NCBI GenBank assembly: GCA_903872005.1
Contig: CAIQJD010000378.1
Span: forward strand, 1 to 10,263
DNA: 10,263 bases
DNA from: an uncultured bacterium
Lineage (GTDB): Bacteria; Chloroflexota; Anaerolineae; JACIWP01
Reading direction: 5' to 3'
The first letter of the stretch is position 1. Each line of letters opens with the position of its first letter. A model generated the notes under the pieces. That model searched no databases and was not told the origin of the DNA. It worked only from the letters and a program-made list of their open reading frames with translations. A program made the position numbers and the translations under genes. This document shows positions 7,559-10,263 of the stretch, piece after piece.

Positions 7559-7588
7559 GCGCGGCCAGGCTTGCGCGCCGGGCCGCGC
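7559..7588 (-). repeat. GC-rich inverted repeat (potential hairpin) in the LIM/DA1 leader
   Basis: GCGCGGCC at 7559-7566 and GGCCGCGC at 7581-7588 are perfect 8-bp complements around a 14-base loop. If transcription starts near 7595 as the minus-strand promoter predicts, this stem sits at the very 5' end of the roughly 100-nt leader. It could stabilise the messenger or restrain transcription. There is no U-run after it in the minus orientation, so it is not an intrinsic terminator. In such G+C-rich DNA some stems arise by chance. Confidence 0.4.
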
Positions 7589-7601
7589 CCCGAATGGGGG
7601 G

Positions 7602-7630
7602 ATTGTAGCATGGGGGAGTCATGCTGTCAA
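7602..7630 (-). promoter_or_regulatory. Sigma70-type promoter for the LIM/DA1-fpg-like operon
   Basis: On the minus strand there is a perfect TTGACA -35 box (7630 to 7625), a 17-bp spacer, and TACAAT (7607 to 7602) as a -10 box with five of six consensus bases. The -10 is preceded by TGC, giving an extended -10. Start of transcription is expected near 7595, leaving a leader of about 100 nt before the ATG at 7495. The match quality is far above the background of this G+C-rich sequence. Confidence 0.75.
7607..7625. promoter_or_regulatory. Palindrome filling the minus-strand promoter spacer (operator candidate)
   Basis: AGCATG (7607-7612) and CATGCT (7620-7625) form perfect six-base inverted arms around seven bases. 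The palindrome spans exactly the spacer between the -35 and -10 boxes of the minus-strand promoter, touching each hexamer by one base. That is where a dimeric repressor, or a MerR-type spacer-binding activator, would act. The call is inferential because six-base arms can occur by chance and no regulator gene is in the window. Confidence 0.4.
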
Positions 7631-7643
7631 TGCGTGTTGCGAG

Positions 7644-7677
7644 CGGGGGAGCGCGCAGGTTTCGACACGCGCCCCCG
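7644..7677. repeat. Imperfect inverted repeat overlapping the plus-strand -35 region
   Basis: CGGGGG, AG, CGCG (7644-7655) is complementary to CGCG, CCCCCG (7668-7677) apart from a two-base bulge. The loop holds the -35 box of the plus-strand promoter. The structure could be an operator for the second sialidase-fold operon, or simply a by-product of local G-runs and C-runs. Confidence 0.3.
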
Positions 7678-7690
7678 GTTATGCTATACT
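7662..7690 (+). promoter_or_regulatory. Sigma70-type promoter for the second sialidase-fold operon
   Basis: TCGACA (7662-7667) matches the -35 consensus at five of six bases. After a 17-bp spacer comes TATACT (7685-7690), also five of six, preceded by TGC as an extended -10. Transcription should begin near 7697, leaving a leader under 20 nt that contains the AGGAGG ribosome site at 7701-7706. It faces away from the LIM/DA1 promoter, with start points about 100 bp apart. Confidence 0.75.
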
Positions 7691-7714
7691 CAGGCGTAGA
7701 AGGAGGGAAGCAAG

Positions 7715-8818
7715 ATGCACTTCCAAACCGTGGACGAAGGCTTCATCTATCGTGTGCCGGCCGGCGCGCCAGAGGCGTGCGCGGCGTCGCGCGTGGCCGT
7801 GGCGGCCAATGGCGATATTCTGTGCAGTTTCACCATCAATTCCGGGCTGGGGGTCAACGACTTCCGCACGATGCTGGCGCGCTCGACCGATGGGGGGCGG
7901 CGCTGGAAGCTGCCGGGGCAATTGTGGCCGGAGCTACAGGCCCGGTACTCTGTCAACGTGTCGTTGAGCCGGTCGCCCCAGGGGGAGTTGTTCTTGTTTG
8001 GGATGCGCTTCCCCATTGATGCGCCGGGTGAGAGCTTTTGGAGCGAAGTGACGCAGGGCATGAAGCAGAACGAGCTGATCTGGGCCAGGTCTGCCGATCA
8101 TGGCTACACGTGGAGCGCGCCGGCGGTCATTCCGATGCAGATTGCGGGGTCGGCGGAAGCGCCCGGCCCGATGTGCGTGACGCGCGCCGGCCGGCAGTTC
8201 GTCGTCTACTCGCCGTATAATACGTTTGATCCGCAGACGGTCGTGGATCGGAATCAGGTCGCCATCCTCGGCAGCACGGATGGGGGCAAGAGCTGGCGGC
8301 AGGGGTCTATGCTGCGCTTCCCGGAGGGCTATGCGACGGCGGCCGAGGCGTGGGTGGTCGAGCTGGCGGACGGCCGGCTGCTGGGGACGTGCTGGAAGAT
8401 GAACCAGAAGGACGGCAGCGATTTCCCTAACGCGTTCGCGCTTTCGACGGATGGGGGCGAGTCGTGGCTGCCGACGGCATCTACCGGCATTATGGGGCAG
8501 TCTACCGCGTTGACGCCGCTGCCGGATGGGCGGGCGCTGTTCATCTACAACCAGCGCCGGCATGGCGAGATCGGAGTCTGGATCGCGGCGGCCCAGCCGA
8601 CGGCCGGCGATTTCGGCGTGCAGGTCAATCAGGTCGCCTGGCGCGCCCAGGTGCGCGCCCTGAAGGGCGACGCAGCCGATCATTCCGCCTGGACGGATTT
8701 CGCATTCGGCGAGCCTGCGGTCGCCCTGTTGCCCGACGGCGAGCTGCTGCTGGCCTTGTGGTGTATCCAGCCGGATGGCGCCGGCATCCGCTTTGTGCGC
8801 CTGCGAATGGTAGATTGA
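7715..8818 (+). CDS. Second sialidase-superfamily (BNR/Asp-box) protein, cytoplasmic
   Basis: A 367-residue single-domain propeller. Four Asp-boxes are seen: STDGGRRW (57-64), SADHGYTW (126-133), STDGGKSW (187-194) and STDGGESW (244-251). Unlike the protein at 2890, it has YRVP at 12-15, matching the F/YRIP motif whose Arg belongs to the sialidase arginine triad. It also has EAWVVELADGRLLGTCW (211-227), typical of the catalytic-face blade. The other triad members cannot be assigned by eye. There is no signal peptide. It shares a GI(L/M)GQxT segment with the first sialidase-fold protein (here 258-264), so the two look like diverged paralogues. The start has AGGAGG eight bases upstream. It heads an operon with a UroD-like protein and an amidohydrolase, suggesting intracellular breakdown of a compound rather than host-glycan trimming. 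Sialidase activity is possible but unproven. Confidence 0.82.
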   Translation: MHFQTVDEGFIYRVPAGAPEACAASRVAVAANGDILCSFTINSGLGVNDFRTMLARSTDGGRRWKLPGQLWPELQARYSVNVSLSRSPQGELFLFGMRFPIDAPGESFWSEVTQGMKQNELIWARSADHGYTWSAPAVIPMQIAGSAEAPGPMCVTRAGRQFVVYSPYNTFDPQTVVDRNQVAILGSTDGGKSWRQGSMLRFPEGYATAAEAWVVELADGRLLGTCWKMNQKDGSDFPNAFALSTDGGESWLPTASTGIMGQSTALTPLPDGRALFIYNQRRHGEIGVWIAAAQPTAGDFGVQVNQVAWRAQVRALKGDAADHSAWTDFAFGEPAVALLPDGELLLALWCIQPDGAGIRFVRLRMVD

Positions 8819-8849
8819 TCGCACTATTCCGCTTCGAGGAGGCGTTCTC

Positions 8850-10019
8850 ATGACCCAGCATCCGACTCGTGTGTCCATCAGCGGCGCTCGCTTTCAGGAT
8901 ACGCTGCGCCGGCATCGCGCTTTCTGGCAACGCGGCACAGAGGGGTGTCTGCGTTCCAGCGCCGTGGTCGCGCCTTCCGCGCCGTTGGCTTTGCCGCAGC
9001 GCGATGGCAGTTTTGTGACTCATGCCAATCCTGTGACGCCCGATCAGATTGACGTCGGGGCGATGATTGATCAGTTCCTGGCGGTGAACGAGGCCGATCT
9101 CGATCCGACCTTGACCGTTAAGGGCATCTATCTGGCGATGGTGGGCATGGGCGACCAGATGCCCATGACCCGCGCCCTGCCCAAGATCCCCTGGATTGAA
9201 GCGATGTTGGGCTGCCCGATCACCATGACTGAGGGCCATATCTGGAATGAGCACTATCGGGGCGACCCCGAAGAAGTGGTACGGCGGGGCGCCCATTTTG
9301 AACACAATCCCTGGTTTCAGCTCTATCTGGAGTTCCTCAAGCAGCTTCAGGCGCGCCTGGGCGACCGCTTCCCATGCGCGGCGAATACGCTCTTTCGCGG
9401 GGCCAGCGATCTGGCGGCAGCGGTGATGGGCGTGCAGGAAGCGTGTATCGCCTGGATTGACCAGCCGGCGTTCATGGCGCGCCTGATGCGGGTTTGCACG
9501 GACGCGAATCTGGCGTGCATCGAGGCCGGCTACAAGGTGTTGAAGCCGTTCCTGGGCGGCTACCCGTGCGCTGATGCGGTGTGGGCGCCGGCGCAGGTGC
9601 TCTGGACGCAGTGCGACCATGCGACGCTCGTATCGGCGAGGATGTACGAGCGGCAAATCCTGCCCTTCGACCTGGAGATCATCCGCTCTAAGCCGATGTC
9701 GGTGATTCATCTGCACAATTCCAACCTGCACGTTGCGCCGTTGCTGGTGCAGATCCCGGAGCTGTCGGCGATTGAGGTGGCGGTGGACCCGTATCCGACC
9801 GGCGAGCGCAAGGTATGGGAGGTGGAGATGCTGCGGATGATCATGCAGCACAAGCCGCTCTTCCTGGATGTGTGGTTCCCGAATCTGGATGAGGCCGGCT
9901 GGCTGGCGGAGCAGTTGCCGAAGCGGGGGGTGTGCTTCAATGCGCGCTTTGAGCCGGCCGATTGGGCCGGCGCGCCGGCGGATTTTCCGGGTCGCGAGAC
10001 GTGGGTGTTGGTTCCATAG
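8850..10019 (+). CDS. Uroporphyrinogen decarboxylase (UroD)-superfamily protein
   Basis: A 389-residue protein that I place, with moderate confidence, in the UroD/MtaA/CmuA superfamily of TIM barrels, which includes heme-pathway decarboxylases and many cobalamin- or corrinoid-linked methyltransferases. Supporting features are the overall length, the central FRGASDLAAAVMG segment (182-194) and the late HLHNSNLHVAPLL (287-299) followed by IEVAVDP (308-314). This occupies the place of the family's H-x-C-G element and the strand after it. The usual Cys of the methyltransferase zinc site is Ser or Asn here, so a zinc-thiolate methyltransferase is unlikely. No heme genes are nearby. GAGGAGG at 8836-8842 supports the ATG at 8850, 31 bp after the sialidase-fold stop. 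Neighbours suggest a catabolic enzyme of unknown substrate. Such UroD-like proteins are often mis-annotated as heme enzymes. Confidence 0.65.
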   Translation: MTQHPTRVSISGARFQDTLRRHRAFWQRGTEGCLRSSAVVAPSAPLALPQRDGSFVTHANPVTPDQIDVGAMIDQFLAVNEADLDPTLTVKGIYLAMVGMGDQMPMTRALPKIPWIEAMLGCPITMTEGHIWNEHYRGDPEEVVRRGAHFEHNPWFQLYLEFLKQLQARLGDRFPCAANTLFRGASDLAAAVMGVQEACIAWIDQPAFMARLMRVCTDANLACIEAGYKVLKPFLGGYPCADAVWAPAQVLWTQCDHATLVSARMYERQILPFDLEIIRSKPMSVIHLHNSNLHVAPLLVQIPELSAIEVAVDPYPTGERKVWEVEMLRMIMQHKPLFLDVWFPNLDEAGWLAEQLPKRGVCFNARFEPADWAGAPADFPGRETWVLVP

Positions 10020-10073
10020 GGTTGGGGGGCGGACGCGCACGAGGCGCTGGTGGGCCATGATGGAGGGAGATCA

Positions 10074-10263
10074 ATGCCGAAGGTGACGTGGGAGCTGCGG
10101 GACTATGATCGCGAGTTCTTTGCCCGTGAGGTGGAGGATTTCGTCCCGCGGCGGGTCTATGATATGCACGCGCATCTGTATCGGGAGTCGGACTGGCAGG
10201 GCGAAGCGCCGGCGGAGGTGGTTGCCGGCCCGCATGAGATCACGCTGGAGGTCTATCGCCAGC
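10074..10263 (+). CDS. Amidohydrolase-superfamily protein, N-terminal part (runs off the window)
   Basis: Only the first 63 codons are present. Residues 29-35, YDMHAHL, contain the HxH metal-binding pair (His32, His34) at the end of the first barrel strand of the amidohydrolase superfamily, preceded by a 25-residue leader with no signal peptide. A hydrolase or decarboxylase of the amidohydrolase-2 type is the best guess. GGAGG at 10062-10066 sits seven bases before the ATG at 10074. The 54-bp gap after the UroD-like gene has no promoter or terminator that I can see, so it probably shares that operon. The substrate is unknown, and the remaining metal ligands lie outside the window. Confidence 0.7.
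   Translation, partial: MPKVTWELRDYDREFFAREVEDFVPRRVYDMHAHLYRESDWQGEAPAEVVAGPHEITLEVYRQ

Noticed and set aside
8850..10019. Genuine heme-pathway uroporphyrinogen decarboxylase (hemE)
   Set aside because: The N-terminal substrate-binding signature of HemE is not evident, no heme genes adjoin, and the neighbours are catabolic; only the superfamily assignment is kept.
8625..10058. Minus-strand reading frame of 477 codons opposite the UroD-like gene
   Set aside because: Low-complexity Arg/His composition and no motif; the plus-strand protein has a good ribosome site and a natural composition.
1..10263. CRISPR array or REP-type repeat suggested by frequent short GCCGGC words
   Set aside because: Copies are isolated hexamers at irregular spacing within genes; no longer repeat unit or regular spacer is seen.

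Overview
The window is about two-thirds G+C, densely coded, and contains no rRNA, tRNA, phage or insertion-sequence genes. It looks like a bacterial chromosome, most likely a Chloroflexota (Anaerolineae-like) organism. This assignment is an inference from an archaeal-type Rad50/NurA repair locus in a bacterial setting, sialidase-fold and UroD-like catabolic genes, and extreme density of the palindrome GCCGGC. I could not test it by search.

Layout. (A) 1-2829, plus strand: the 3' end of a Rad50/SbcC-type ATPase, then a NurA-family nuclease, then a small protein that probably carries a HerA-type HAS-barrel. Spacing is tight, so this reads as one DNA-end-processing operon. (B) 2890-5541, plus strand: a sialidase-fold (Asp-box/BNR) protein and an FGGY sugar kinase 3 bp apart, a probable carbohydrate module. 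(C) 7495-5549, minus strand: a LIM-domain/DA1-like HELTH metallopeptidase followed by a divergent Fpg/Nei-like protein. The two are 21 bp apart and converge on the kinase with a 7-bp gap. (D) 7508-7714: a divergent control region with two good sigma70-type promoters and several inverted repeats. (E) 7715-10263, plus strand: a second sialidase-fold protein, a UroD-superfamily protein and the start of an amidohydrolase, probably one catabolic operon.

The most unusual content is block C. The minus-strand leader gene resembles the plant growth regulator DA1 along nearly its whole length (LIM, LIM-like treble clefs, HEXXH peptidase) but sits in a bacterium. Its partner has a glycosylase scaffold that lacks the catalytic N-terminal proline. 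Blocks B and E both pair a signal-less sialidase-fold protein with small-molecule enzymes, which points to intracellular processing of an unidentified sugar or sugar-like compound rather than classical secreted sialidase activity.
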